Of a stretch of DNA of 64,000 bases, positions 52,101 to 57,552 are shown in pieces. Where the stretch lies: positions 1,186,933-1,250,932 of the forward strand of contig JAGGNK010013559.1 of NCBI GenBank assembly GCA_017590115.1, read 5' to 3'. Under the pieces are notes generated by a model. The model saw only the letters and a list, made by a program, of their open reading frames with translations, did no database searches and was not told the origin of the DNA. The stretch is from Montifringilla adamsi (lineage: Eukaryota; Chordata; Aves; Passeriformes; Passeridae). The translations under genes and the position numbers were made by a program. Position 1 is the first letter of the stretch. Every line of letters starts with the position of its first letter.

Positions 52101-55100
52101 CTCTCTCTGTCCCATAGTGGCTAGAACATCCCTTTCTGTCCCATTTGTCTGGTCACCTTGTCTCTTGAACTGATTGTCAAGTTTTTCTGACAGAACTTGT
52201 CTGAAAACAATTGTTCTCAGTCTCCCCTTAGTTTTGCTGCTTTTGTTGCAATCCTGAGAAAAGGGTTGGTCATTGAGAAGGCTGCCTTTCCTCTCCTGGG
52301 TCAGTTTGTCCCTGAGGGATGCACACTTTCCCTTCAAATCCTGCCTGAATCCCCGAAAGACAAACATGGACACCAAATGTAAACACCTGAAAGAGCAAGA
52401 AAATAACCAACACACAATCCCTTTCTGTCTGGTACTGGTTCCACCCCACTCCTGTGGGCTCCCATTTTCACCCCTTCCCAGCTGTGCTGCTTGCTTAGGA
52501 TGCGTAGCCAATACACAGAGAGTTAATATTTCACCAAGTGCCATACAGGTCTGGTAACTCATGGCCTGTCATGATCTGCCATAAAAGCCACTTCTCCTTC
52601 TGAATGGAAAAAAGGAGTCTGAGCAGCACAAACACACTGGGGCTCAGATGGCCTGACTGGTAATTCTTGAAAACTGTGCTGTGGGTGACCTATAGGTGTT
52701 CCAGGCTGGCAAATTTTTTGGCAATGGATACACAGGAGTCTCATAAACCTGTGGAAAATGACTCAGATATTTGAAAAGGGGGGGAAAAATCACTCTAATG
52801 CAGACCTGCATGGAGTCTCTTGGTCTGAGGTGAGCAGCCACATTTGGAGAAGCCATGGCAGTAGAAACCAAGCAGAGTATCTCAGCCCTGTGTTCCCTTC
52901 AGACACAGTGCTGTCCATGCTGTGCCACTCCTGATGGGTGGAGAGCACCTCTGAGCATGAGCTAGAAGGAGAACTGCAGGACTCTGCAAGCACTGGCTGC
53001 TCCTCCAGGGGAGCAGCACAGGGTGAGCCCCAGGATGCTGTCCAGGTCATGCTTGCCCCAGTGTGAGGCACAGCAGTGGCACCACCTTGTCACACTCTGT
53101 GTGTGCTCAGAATGCCCCATCCACCCCCAGCAGGGCTGTGCCTTGCAGCCACACTGGGCTGTGTCACCAGACCTGGTTCTTGGGACCTTACCCAGCCCAA
53201 GAGTCTCTGCAGGGCAGCTTCTGTGGGAGGAGGAGAAAGTTGCTCTCTACAGCTGCCTGAAAGGAGTGAGGTGGGGGTCAGGCTCTTTTCCATGTCTCAG
53301 GTGATAGGACAAGAGGAAATGGCCCTAAGCTCCTCCAGGGGAGATCCAGATTAGACATTAGAAATGATTTTTTCTTTGAAAGAGTGGTCAGACATCAGGA
53401 TGAGTTGCCCAGGGAGGTGGTGGAGTCATTGTCTCTGGAGGTGTTCAAGAGGTGTCTGGATGTGGCACTCAGGGATGTGGTGTGGGGGTCAATGTGGTGG
53501 TGCTGGGTCAGTGGCTGGATTAGGTGATCTTGAGGGTCTCCTCCAACCTTGATGATTCTGTGATTATATGAAGTGCAAATCATCATCTTTTCCTGCACAT
53601 GCCCTCCACACTTTAAAGAAGTCAAGCTAGAGGCAGAAGAGGAGTTTGGTGTGGTCCTAATGCGAGGCAGAGCTGGCTTGTGCCTGTTCCCCTGGAGAAT
53701 AACCATCCTCTGGAATACCCATCCTGGAGAACAGCTCCCTCCTGTCCTCTCCATGCTGAGGGCAGGTTTCACTGCAGCCTGGGGTGATCTGTGCTCAGGA
53801 TCCCTCTGAGAAGCACTTTAAGCACTTTTTGCCCTTCCTTTAACCATCCCAGACAGGGAAGAGTTCTCCATTGCATGGAGCACTTCTGAAACTTTTGCTT
53901 CCAGAAGAGACTGCTGGTTGAAGAGTTGGGCCAGCTTCAGGGGCACACATGCAGAAGTGACAGCTGGGATGTGACTGATGTCCCACACCTTCACCCTGAA
54001 CTCTTGTAAGCACAGACAGAACGGGATGGGTGAGGTGGGTTCACTGATTGACACCTACACAAGATACTCATGTTTTGCTGCTTCCTTTTTGTTACAGAAA
54101 TCTTCTCCTGGAGCTCTTAATCTTACTGGCACAGGGTGCACAGAGAAGCTGTGGCTGCCCTGTCCCTGGGAGTGTTCAAGGCCAGGCTGGCAAAGGGCCT
54201 GGAGCAATGTGGCCTCGTGGAAAGTGCCTGTGGCAGGGGGCTGGAATGAGGTAACCTTTAAGGTCCCAACAGATCTGCTACAGGGGATTGTGCTGTTCCC
54301 AATACACATCTCTAGTTTTTATATGCTCTGCCAGCTCTCAAATGGCCTCCAAAAAAGGGTGTTAATCTGTCACCTGTGTAAATCTGACAGGATAAGAGGA
54401 AATGGCCCCACGCTGTGCCAGAGGAGGTTCAGGTTGGACATCAGGAAGAATTTCTTCACTGAGACGGTTGTTAGGCACTGGAAGGGACTTCCCAGAGAGG
54501 TGGTGGAGTCCCCATCCCTGGAGGTGTCCATGGAGTGTCTGGATGTGGCACTCAGTGCTCTGGTCTGGTGACAAACTGGGGATGGGGAACAGCTTGGACT
54601 TGGTGATCTTGGAGGTCTTTTCCAACAGTGATGATTCTGTGATCCTGTGCTCTGATTCTAAAGAAGCCCTGGGCACTCTGTGACCATGAGAATGTGTATG
54701 GAGGCTCACTTGGCTGGAGGGGGACTTTAGACCCCATCCCATGAAAAATATATTTTCCCAGCAGGAGTTTTCCTTTGAACTTACTTGCTCCCACTGTGCC
54801 TGGTGGCTGGTGAATATGCTGTGGGCCTGGCAGGGGCAGCTGGGAGCAGTGGATGGAGCAGTTCTGCAGGCCAGAAGGTGTTGGTGCCTTTCCCATCCTG
54901 AACTCAGGTCTTGTCAGGCCCAACAGTTTGGGTTTTTTTTTTTTTTTTTAAGATAGAGGGAGGAGTGGGAGATCACAGTCTCAGTCCCTCCTGTGCCCAG
55001 TCTGAGTCTGGGACAGGATTCAGAAACAATGAGGGGCAGGGAAAGGATCCTGAGCCTCAGGAAGAGCTGGGGAAGGCACAGAAGATGTGGCTCTGTTACA

Positions 55101-57552
55101 GGGGAATGAGGTCAGGTATGTTAAAAATGGATGAGAAGAGGAGGAGCGAGGGAGCCCAGAGGGACCAGGCACGGGTGCTTGTGCACTGCAGGAGTGAGGG
55201 GCTGAGGGAAGCTCTGAGGGGGCAGTAGCAGCCCAGACAGGTTGGTGCACAGGAACAGGGCTGCTCAGGAGAGGCAGGAGGTCCCTGATTAGTCACCTTA
55301 GACACTGGGTGCGAAGTGACCAACTTGGACAGCATGTTTTGGGGGCAAGGAGGACACAGCTGTGGCTGCAGCTCTTGAAAGCAGTCCTGCTGTGACAGGC
55401 ATGAGGCATGTCCGAGCCAGACCTGCCCAGATGCTCACCCTCTGATTCTATTCCAAGCCTAGTCTCCCTCAGGTTGTCTAAAGCAGCTTAAGTCTTCCAA
55501 AAATTTGCTTTTACTCTGCAGTTTCTGCAGGAAGAGCACTGGATCCCAACTGGCTCTAGCTCCCCCTGACCCAACTTTGAGGACACCTGGGAAAACCACC
55601 CTGGGTGAGGCGGCCTCAAAATGCACTAGGAGCAGGTACCTCAGTGCTAATTCACACAAGGGATCCTCCCACCCTGCCCCTTAAATGTCCCCCAAAGTGC
55701 TGCAAGTGTCTTCTTGGGGTGGTTTGCATTTCTCACGTGCCCTGTGGTATTTTGGCAGGGGCTGTGGGCTGAGGAGATGGAGCATGTGGACCTCCCAGCA
55801 CTAGCCCAGGTTGCCCCCCAGCAGTGGTGAATGCCCCAGGACTGGTGGCCAGAGCTGCAGTGCTGGCTGTGCCAGCAGCTGAACCTTCAGAAGCCAAGGC
55901 TGGCTCTCTGCAGCCGTGGGCTCTGGTGGCACTGGCTGTCACACACTTTCAATCCTGACCCTGACAGAGACAGAAAAGAAGCCAAGAACCAGCAACCTTC
56001 CATGCCATGCTTCCCATGAAAGAGAAGTCACTTGGAAAACAACCTGATCTCAAAATCCCTGGAGTGGGGGTCTTGACTCTGGCACTGCTGCCAGAGTGAT
56101 GTCAACAAAATTTAATAATAACCACAACCATGTGCCAGTGATGTTTCAACAACAAATGTTTCAAATCTCTTCTGGCAGAAAGAACATTCATATCCTGCAC
56201 AGCCAACACCCCCATTGCAAATTAATATTTAAATTAATATTTACAGAAACTCCTACTGGGTACTGGGAGGGCCACACATGAAGAACTCTGCCCAGTTTTG
56301 GGGTGCCCAGTATAAGGAGGATGAAGGGGAATGAGACAGCTCCAGTGGTGGGCTAGTGGCTGAGCCAGGGTCCCAGGGCATTTGCCCCATGAGCAGAGGT
56401 GGAAGGAGCAAGGTTGGTTTCACTTAGCAGAGAAGGGGCTGAGAGGAGAACTGCCAGGGACCTGCAACCAAAGATGATGGAGCCAAGCCCTTCAGGGTGG
56501 TTCCAGGTGATCAAACAAAGAGTAATGGCCACAAATTGCCTTCCAGGAGTTTTAGGTTGGACTTGAGAAAAAGTTTCTTCCCCAGGAAGAACAGCCCCAG
56601 GCTACCAGGGAGAGGGGAATCTCTGTCCTTGGAGAGACAAAGCTGCAGCTGCCCCCCTGAGTATTTGGGATAGTCCTGCTCCAAGCAGGAGACTGCCAGA
56701 AACGGCTCCCAGCTAACATTTCTGTGATAAAAGGGCTGTGTAAGTCTAGGACTGAAGTTAAGGATTAAGGGATAAGGTCAGATTTTCAGTGGTTCAGCCC
56801 AGCTCAGAAGGCTCTTACAAGCTTCAGCTGTGCTCCCTGCACCAAACACACCTTCCCTAAATCCACTGGCACTCCCAGGGTCTGGGCTCAACTCTGCCCA
56901 CACTCAGGAAAACAGCAGAATTCCAAAGTCGTGTGATTTTTAGGGAACACAGGAACACAGACCTGCTGTGGGTACAGCTCCTTTACAGGAAAAACACAAT
57001 CACAGCCTCAGCTTCTTCCCAGGGCTGAATTGTTGAAGTCTTTAAAGCAGTTCTACCCTGCCACAATTATTCTCCATTTGGGTAAAACAGCCCAACTTGC
57101 ACTTTGACAGCCCAGAGTGTCCTCTGTGCTCACTGGCAAGTCCTTTCCCCACTGTGGTCCACAGTGCAGTGGACAGAGACTCTTTGGGTGGATATTTTCC
57201 AATGTTCCTTGAAATATGCATTGGCTCTGGTGGCCTTTTCATCACAATGCACACATGGGGAGCTGTAATTTCAACATCCTCTACCAAGACAGTGTTTCTT
57301 CCTTGAAAACTGCCCTCCCCTCCCTTCCACTCTAAGTGACAGTAATCTTTGAATAAATTGGAAAAGAAAAGGAAGAAGGAACAGAACATCCTTGACAAAG
57401 GAACTAATGACTCAAGTGCTGGGAAGCCTGGGGTCCCCGAGGGATTGTGCAGCTCGCAGCATTGATTTTTAATGACTTACAGAGATTGGAGATTTGGAAG
57501 ATCTCTCAGTGCCTCTGCAGGGATGCGGCTCAGCTGATTGTTCTGCAACATC
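621..57552 (-). CDS. LGR6: LGR6, partial gene: ten internal coding exons of the LRR ectodomain
   Basis: LGR6 is a plasma-membrane receptor of the LGR4/5/6 group. In mammals these bind R-spondins through an extracellular LRR solenoid and enhance Wnt/beta-catenin signalling, and LGR6 marks epithelial stem cells (family knowledge). Ten minus-strand exons join in one frame into 284 codons, about LRR3 to LRR14. Repeats follow the LxxLxLxxNxL pattern. Paralogue choice rests on LGR6-like stretches such as [34 protein letters not shown] and LTRAGI, where LGR4 and LGR5 differ in the first, second and last. All introns are phase 2. No stop or frameshift interrupts the exons, so the gene looks functional. 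The N-terminus (beyond 64000) and the last LRRs, hinge and seven-helix domain (before position 1) are outside the window. No promoter or UTR is visible. Confidence 0.96.
693..3074 (-). other. LGR6 intron, 2382 bp
   Basis: This is a GT-AG intron between the LRR13 and LRR14 exons. It contains an AT-rich unique stretch at about 1995-2150 (TTAAT and ATTAAT motifs). No CR1, LTR or coding segment was recognised. Confidence 0.7.
3075..3140 (-). CDS. LGR6: LGR6 exon encoding one 22-residue LRR (about LRR13)
   Basis: This is a 66-bp exon, phase 2 at both ends, with acceptor tttccctgcag and donor GTGAGT. The peptide begins [13 protein letters not shown] and ends CQQLEE plus the split leucine codon. 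[12 protein letters not shown] is specific for LGR6; LGR4 and LGR5 start this repeat with DLSYN. The 22-residue length is that of the human protein. Confidence 0.96.
4063..4102. repeat. Uninterrupted poly-T run, 40 bases
   Basis: There are forty consecutive T with no interruption. No target-site duplication is obvious and no polyadenylation signal complement (TTTATT) lies just beyond it, so it looks like a mononucleotide microsatellite rather than the tail of a minus-strand retrocopy. Its length is likely polymorphic and may be inaccurate in an assembly. Confidence 0.95.
4537..4615 (+). mobile_element. CR1 LINE, 3' end fragment
   Basis: The segment resembles the avian CR1 3' terminus: GGAGCTGGACTCAGTGATCC followed by the TTGTGGGTCCCTTCCA block. 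It is heavily 5'-truncated and antisense to LGR6. Confidence 0.8.
6226..6297 (-). CDS. LGR6: LGR6 exon encoding one LRR (about LRR12)
   Basis: This is a 72-bp, phase-2 exon with acceptor ccatccctctag and donor GTGAGT. The peptide begins [15 protein letters not shown] and ends QLPSLRV plus the split leucine codon. TLTRAGI and MCQQLP match human LGR6. The exposed cysteine of the MC motif is a family feature. It uses a TAG acceptor, unlike the CAG of most other exons here. Confidence 0.95.
7208..7276 (-). CDS. LGR6: LGR6 exon encoding one 23-residue LRR (about LRR11)
   Basis: This is a 69-bp exon, phase 2 at both ends, with acceptor tttctctgcag and donor GTGAGT. The peptide begins [14 protein letters not shown] and ends GTTSLEV plus a split codon TT|G. 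The [12 protein letters not shown] stretch is strongly diagnostic for LGR6 over LGR4 and LGR5. The repeat has the irregular spacing (NGA in place of the usual xxN) seen at this position throughout the LGR4/5/6 group. Confidence 0.96.
7277..8307 (-). other. LGR6 intron, 1031 bp
   Basis: This is a GT-AG intron between the LRR10 and LRR11 exons. No repeat family or coding segment was recognised. The 910-bp intron at 6298-7207 is similarly featureless. Confidence 0.65.
8308..8379 (-). CDS. LGR6: LGR6 exon encoding one LRR (about LRR10)
   Basis: This is a 72-bp, phase-2 exon with acceptor cccactgcag and donor GTAAGT. The peptide begins [15 protein letters not shown] and ends LPKLHT plus the split leucine codon. 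[11 protein letters not shown] is nearly invariant across LGR4/5/6, and YLPKLHTL points to LGR6. A 291-codon open frame on the plus strand crosses this exon antisense; I treat it as a shadow and not a gene. Confidence 0.96.
8380..9510 (-). other. LGR6 intron, 1131 bp
   Basis: This is a GT-AG intron between the LRR9 and LRR10 exons. It contains a short C-rich tract at about 8784-8801. Otherwise I see nothing in it. Confidence 0.65.
9511..9582 (-). CDS. LGR6: LGR6 exon encoding one LRR (about LRR9)
   Basis: This is a 72-bp, phase-2 exon with acceptor ttctcccaacag and donor GTAAGA. The peptide begins [15 protein letters not shown] and ends NPLLQT plus a split codon (AT, completed by C of the next exon to isoleucine). 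[12 protein letters not shown] and GNPLLQTI are LGR6-type sequences. It is 1.7 kb downstream of the previous exon in transcript order and 1.1 kb upstream of the next. Confidence 0.96.
9583..11271 (-). other. LGR6 intron, 1689 bp
   Basis: This is a GT-AG intron between the LRR8 and LRR9 exons. It carries one CR1 fragment at about 10078-10288. The remainder is unique and noncoding. Confidence 0.65.
10078..10288 (+). mobile_element. CR1 LINE, 3' end fragment
   Basis: CR1 landmarks occur in order: GGCTGGATATTAGGAAAAAG, a GGAGGTGGTGGAGTCACC block, GGCTGGACTCGATGATCTTG, and an ending of CATTCTGTGAATTCT. It is antisense to LGR6. The copy is diverged but the 3' end is largely present. Confidence 0.9.
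11272..11340 (-). CDS. LGR6: LGR6 exon encoding one 23-residue LRR (about LRR8)
   Basis: This is a 69-bp exon, phase 2 at both ends, with acceptor tgtctttcag and donor GTGAGA. The peptide begins [14 protein letters not shown] and ends RTLGRLQE plus the split leucine codon. The repeat is one residue shorter than the standard 24, as in human LGR6, and RTLGRLQEL is characteristic of LGR6 (LGR5 has a different ending). From here toward position 1 the introns are short (0.9 to 3.1 kb), unlike the three large introns upstream. Confidence 0.95.
13783..13805. repeat. Short perfect inverted repeat (9-bp arms, 5-bp spacer)
   Basis: ATTATGCAC is followed after five bases (ATAAG) by its exact reverse complement GTGCATAAT. 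The arms resemble a POU/octamer-like half-site, so the site could be a dimeric factor-binding element. This is inference only. Confidence 0.7.
15545..15636. repeat. Dispersed repeat, copy 1 of a pair
   Basis: About 92 bp is close to 90 percent identical by eye to 17890-17978, in the same orientation, with one single-base indel. Shared landmarks include AACATCCCAGCAGTGTCCAG and CACCCAGGACTCCTGTCTGC. The flanks are unrelated. The family is unknown to me; it may be a fragment of an unannotated avian transposon. Confidence 0.75.
16810..16965 (-). mobile_element. Old CR1 LINE fragment
   Basis: The sequence GGCTGGAAAAGCCAAGTTCA, then TCGAGTCCAAGCAGTAACCC and CATGTCCCTAAGC, is the reverse-complement form of a CR1 3' region. 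It is in the same orientation as LGR6 and lies directly beside the LTR at 17010. Confidence 0.7.
17010..17352 (-). mobile_element. Solo retroviral LTR, sense to LGR6
   Basis: On the minus strand the element begins TGGTAATCACAGATCC and ends GGAGTCA, the TG...CA form of an LTR. It carries AATAAA at 17048-17043 and an AT-rich TATA-like tract (TAGTATAATATAG) just before it. The sequence resembles a common passerine endogenous retrovirus LTR from memory. No internal retroviral genes adjoin it, so it is a solo LTR. Target-site duplications are not clear and the ends may be off by a few bases. Confidence 0.7.
17890..17978. repeat. Dispersed repeat, copy 2 of a pair
   Basis: This is the second copy of the segment at 15545-15636, about 2.3 kb away and in the same orientation. 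Similarity stops sharply on both sides, which suggests an inserted or duplicated module rather than a broad tandem duplication. Confidence 0.75.
19290..19890 (+). mobile_element. Probable solo retroviral LTR (ERVL-like), 3' end clear, 5' end uncertain
   Basis: The right part has an LTR-like R/U5 region: AATAAA at 19742-19747, then CTTAATTTC, an AATTTGGAGGGGAGGGGG stretch and a terminal block CCTTCCTTAGCAGACACC ending near AAAGACA. It resembles the 3' half of an avian ERVL LTR. The GC-rich left part is taken as U3, but the true start could lie further left. The longest open frame of the neighbourhood (18835-19743) runs into this element and stops at its polyadenylation signal, which argues against a host gene. 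No gag or pol is present. Confidence 0.6.
21409..21555. repeat. Interleaved inverted repeats, order A-B-A'-B'
   Basis: Arm B at 21436-21483 and its reverse complement B' at 21508-21555 match at 46 of 48 positions. Arm A at 21409-21430 is matched in reverse complement by A' at 21487-21508 with two mismatches. A' lies in the loop between B and B', and A lies outside, so the two pairings cross. No coding capacity or known transposon terminus was recognised. Confidence 0.9.
22405..22506 (-). mobile_element. CR1 LINE, 3' end fragment
   Basis: The segment CATCACAGAATCATGGGATG, then GTTGGAAGGGGCCTTAAAGA, then CATGGGCAGGGACATCT, is a reverse-complement CR1 3' terminus. It is sense to LGR6. Confidence 0.9.
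24160..24186. repeat. Perfect 11-bp hairpin
   Basis: ATGTGGAGACT at 24160-24170 is followed by the loop GTAAT and the exact complement AGTCTCCACAT at 24176-24186. It lies deep in an intron, without a following U-run or other RNA gene signal. Confidence 0.8.
25761..26005 (-). mobile_element. CR1 LINE, 3' region fragment
   Basis: This is a reverse-complement CR1: AATCACAGATGGTTTAGC at the left, the CATGGGCAGGGACACCTTCC block, CAGGGATCCAGGGGCAGCC, and AAGAATTTCTTCCTACTCTC at the right. It is sense to LGR6. Confidence 0.95.
26540..26950 (+). mobile_element. Probable solo retroviral LTR, antisense to LGR6
   Basis: This AT-rich block has AATAAA at 26917-26922 and a preceding ATACTTTTATATGATTGGC promoter-like region with a CCAAT-box complement. 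It resembles a passerine LTR with the repeated AGAAATAGAACTA motif (seen at about 26647 and 26710). Edges are approximate. No internal retroviral genes flank it. The LGR6 exon at 27050 begins about 100 bp to the right. Confidence 0.6.
27050..27121 (-). CDS. LGR6: LGR6 exon encoding one LRR (about LRR7)
   Basis: This is a 72-bp, phase-2 exon with acceptor ttttgtccacag and donor GTGAGT. The peptide begins [11 protein letters not shown] and ends LHSLET plus the split leucine codon. The strand HLHNNRI is shared by LGR4/5/6; the whole repeat fits LGR6 or LGR5, and the neighbouring exons decide for LGR6. In transcript order an antisense LTR begins about 100 nt beyond the donor. The exon lies between a 9.0-kb upstream intron and a 15.7-kb downstream intron. 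Confidence 0.95.
30645..30990 (+). mobile_element. Old CR1 LINE fragment
   Basis: Diverged CR1 landmarks are visible: TGCAGAGAAGAGCAATAAAA, CTGGAAAAAAAAAATAGG, and the later AACCACTGGAACAGACTAC and AGAGAAGTGGTGGATT blocks. It is antisense to LGR6 and clearly older than the other copies. Confidence 0.75.
32300..32532 (+). mobile_element. CR1 LINE, 3' region fragment
   Basis: CR1 blocks occur in order: TTTAGATGAGATGTTGGGAA, GAGGCCCTGGCACAGG, GCCCCTGGATCCCTGGAAGT, GGATGGGCTTTGAGGTCCC. It is antisense to LGR6. Confidence 0.95.
33861..34290. repeat. Decamer minisatellite, 43 units of CCATGCTCAG and variants
   Basis: The array is 43 consecutive 10-bp units with no insertion or deletion in 430 bp. 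Main variants are CCATGCTCAG, CCATGGTCAG, CCATACTTAG, CCATACTCAG and CTGTGCTCAG. The 50-bp block at 33911-33960 is repeated exactly at 33961-34010, and the block 34001-34050 recurs exactly at 34141-34190. Because 10 is not divisible by 3 and the unit lacks a plus-strand stop, all three plus frames stay open across the array; these open frames are a by-product. Confidence 0.98.
34740..35330. other. Repeat-free AT-rich intronic block, possible regulatory element
   Basis: About 590 bp free of recognisable repeats, with homeodomain-like TTAATTAA at 34802-34809 and balanced composition unlike the CR1-rich surroundings. I cannot test conservation from one sequence. A 165-codon plus-strand open frame at 35049-35546 overlaps it but has no recognisable domain. 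Confidence 0.25.
35682..35702 (+). other. G-rich tract, possible G-quadruplex
   Basis: Four G runs of lengths 5, 5, 2 and 5 are separated by one or two bases. The short third run means only a two-tier quadruplex or a bulged form is expected. It is on the strand opposite LGR6 transcription. Confidence 0.4.
36133..36348 (-). CDS. LGR6: LGR6 exon encoding three LRRs (about LRR4-6), core of the R-spondin face
   Basis: This 216-bp exon holds exactly three 72-bp repeat units without introns between them. The acceptor is ctcccgcag and the donor GTAAGC. The three strands read LRLDANLI (the first L is completed across the junction), [15 protein letters not shown] and MTLALNQI. In LGR5-R-spondin structures the equivalent Arg and Asp of RLDAN, and His, Trp and Asp of HLWLDD, contact the first furin-like repeat of R-spondin; all are present here. 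NLS near the end is an N-glycosylation sequon, at a site where human LGR6 has NLT. The exon is GC-rich and CpG-containing compared with its AT-richer flanks. In transcript order, a 44-bp tandem repeat lies about 80 nt and an LTR about 220 nt upstream of its acceptor. Confidence 0.97.
36429..36559. repeat. 44-bp tandem repeat, three copies
   Basis: Units begin at 36429, 36473 and 36517, each starting ATTGATGGCCA and containing GGAGATTGGA and CTGTAAA or TTGTAAA. The period is exactly 44 bp with few substitutions, and the third copy ends with a diverged tail. It lies 80 bp from the LRR4-6 exon acceptor and about 12 bp from the next LTR. Confidence 0.95.
36571..37072 (+). mobile_element. Solo retroviral LTR with octamer, TATA box and polyadenylation signal
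   Basis: The element runs from TGTCATGACG to CATTACA, about 502 bp. It has an octamer ATGCAAAT at 36867-36874, a TATA box TTATAAAA at 36885-36892, AATAAA at 37003-37008 and a T-rich U5 ending. The spacing fits U3-R-U5 of an LTR with R starting near 36915. AAGG occurs at both edges (36567-36570, and 37072 onward if the last A is shared), compatible with a 4-bp target duplication, but this is ambiguous. It is antisense to LGR6, with no gag, pol or env alongside. Confidence 0.75.
38485..38692 (+). mobile_element. CR1 LINE, 3' region with intact terminal microsatellite
   Basis: The CR1 blocks GGCCCTGGCACAGGGTGCCC, CCCTGGATCGCTGG and GATGGGCTTTGAGGTCCC are followed by about four ATTCTGTG units, the typical 8-bp CR1 tail. 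The 3' end is therefore complete, while the 5' end is truncated. It is antisense to LGR6. Confidence 0.97.
39097..39123. repeat. (AAT)n microsatellite, nine units
   Basis: This is an uninterrupted AAT run followed by TAAAAAAAA. It lies in a CR1-free part of the large intron. Confidence 0.95.
43000..43430 (+). mobile_element. CR1 LINE, 3' region fragment
   Basis: About 430 bp of CR1: GGACTGGAGCCCTTCTGTTC, GTCAGCCTGGAGAAG, AGGACAAGGGGAGATTTAGA, TTGGACTAGATGACC, ending ACTCTATGATTCTGTGAATG. It is one of the longest copies here and is antisense to LGR6. Confidence 0.97.
44160..44693 (+). mobile_element. CR1 LINE, 3' region fragment (longest copy)
   Basis: About 530 bp with CR1 landmarks GAGCCAGGCTGGGAGAGCTG, GGACAAGAGAAGGCTCCAGG, GTTAGATGGGATATTGGGAA, GCCCCTGGATCCCTGG and an ending near CCATCATTCTGTGAT. 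It is antisense to LGR6. The open frames over it are remnants or chance, without the CR1 reverse-transcriptase domain. Confidence 0.97.
53298..53570 (+). mobile_element. CR1 LINE, 3' region fragment
   Basis: CR1 blocks GGACAAGAGGAAATGG, GGAGGTGGTGGAGTCATTG, GGTGTCTGGATGTGGCACTC and CCTTGATGATTCTGTG occur in order. It is antisense to LGR6. Confidence 0.96.
54127..54280 (+). mobile_element. CR1 LINE, internal 3' fragment
   Basis: CR1 blocks GGCACAGGGTGCACAGAGAA, CTGGGAGTGTTCAAGGCC and GGCTGGAATGAGGTAACC are present, but the terminal tail is missing. It lies about 100 bp before another CR1 in the same orientation. Confidence 0.85.
54385..54656 (+). mobile_element. CR1 LINE, 3' region fragment
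   Basis: Well-preserved CR1: GATAAGAGGAAATGGCCCC, GGACATCAGGAAGAATTTC, GAGAGGTGGTGGAGTCCCC, GGACTTGGTGATCTTGG and a GATGATTCTGTGATCC end. It is close in structure to the copy at 53298 and probably of the same subfamily. Confidence 0.97.
54933..54949. repeat. Poly-T run, 17 bases
   Basis: A simple mononucleotide run in the large intron. Confidence 0.9.
56275..56740 (+). mobile_element. Diverged CR1 LINE fragment
   Basis: CR1-like order: GCCCAGTATAAGGAGGATGA, GGAAGGAGCAAGGTTGG, TAATGGCCACAAATTGCC, GTTGGACTTGAGAAAAAGTT, TTCCCCAGGAAGAACAG, then a degenerate tail ending near CATTTCTGTGAT. It is antisense to LGR6 and represents an older or different CR1 subfamily from its neighbours. Confidence 0.8.
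57481..57552 (-). CDS. LGR6: LGR6 exon encoding one LRR (about LRR3)
   Basis: This 72-bp exon follows an acceptor reading ctaattatag and ends at the donor GTAAGT. Its first base (G) completes the preceding leucine codon. The peptide starts [15 protein letters not shown] and ends NLQS plus the first two bases of a leucine codon. It matches the LGR6 repeat with the MLQNNQL strand closely. The acceptor is weaker than its neighbours, because the pyrimidine tract is broken by an A/T run just before the AG. It is the most upstream exon I can see; the next upstream LRR exon, expected to begin with an RLSGNHL-like strand, was not found up to 64000. Confidence 0.93.

Larger units (their letters stand above)
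36349..57480 (-). other. LGR6 intron, 21.1 kb
   Basis: This is the largest complete intron, between the LRR3 exon and the LRR4-6 exon. It begins, beside the downstream exon, with the 44-bp triplicate and LTR, and contains seven plus-strand CR1 fragments. Long stretches (about 38700-43000, 44700-53290) have no recognisable element apart from a short AAT microsatellite at 39097. No second gene was seen. Confidence 0.7.
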
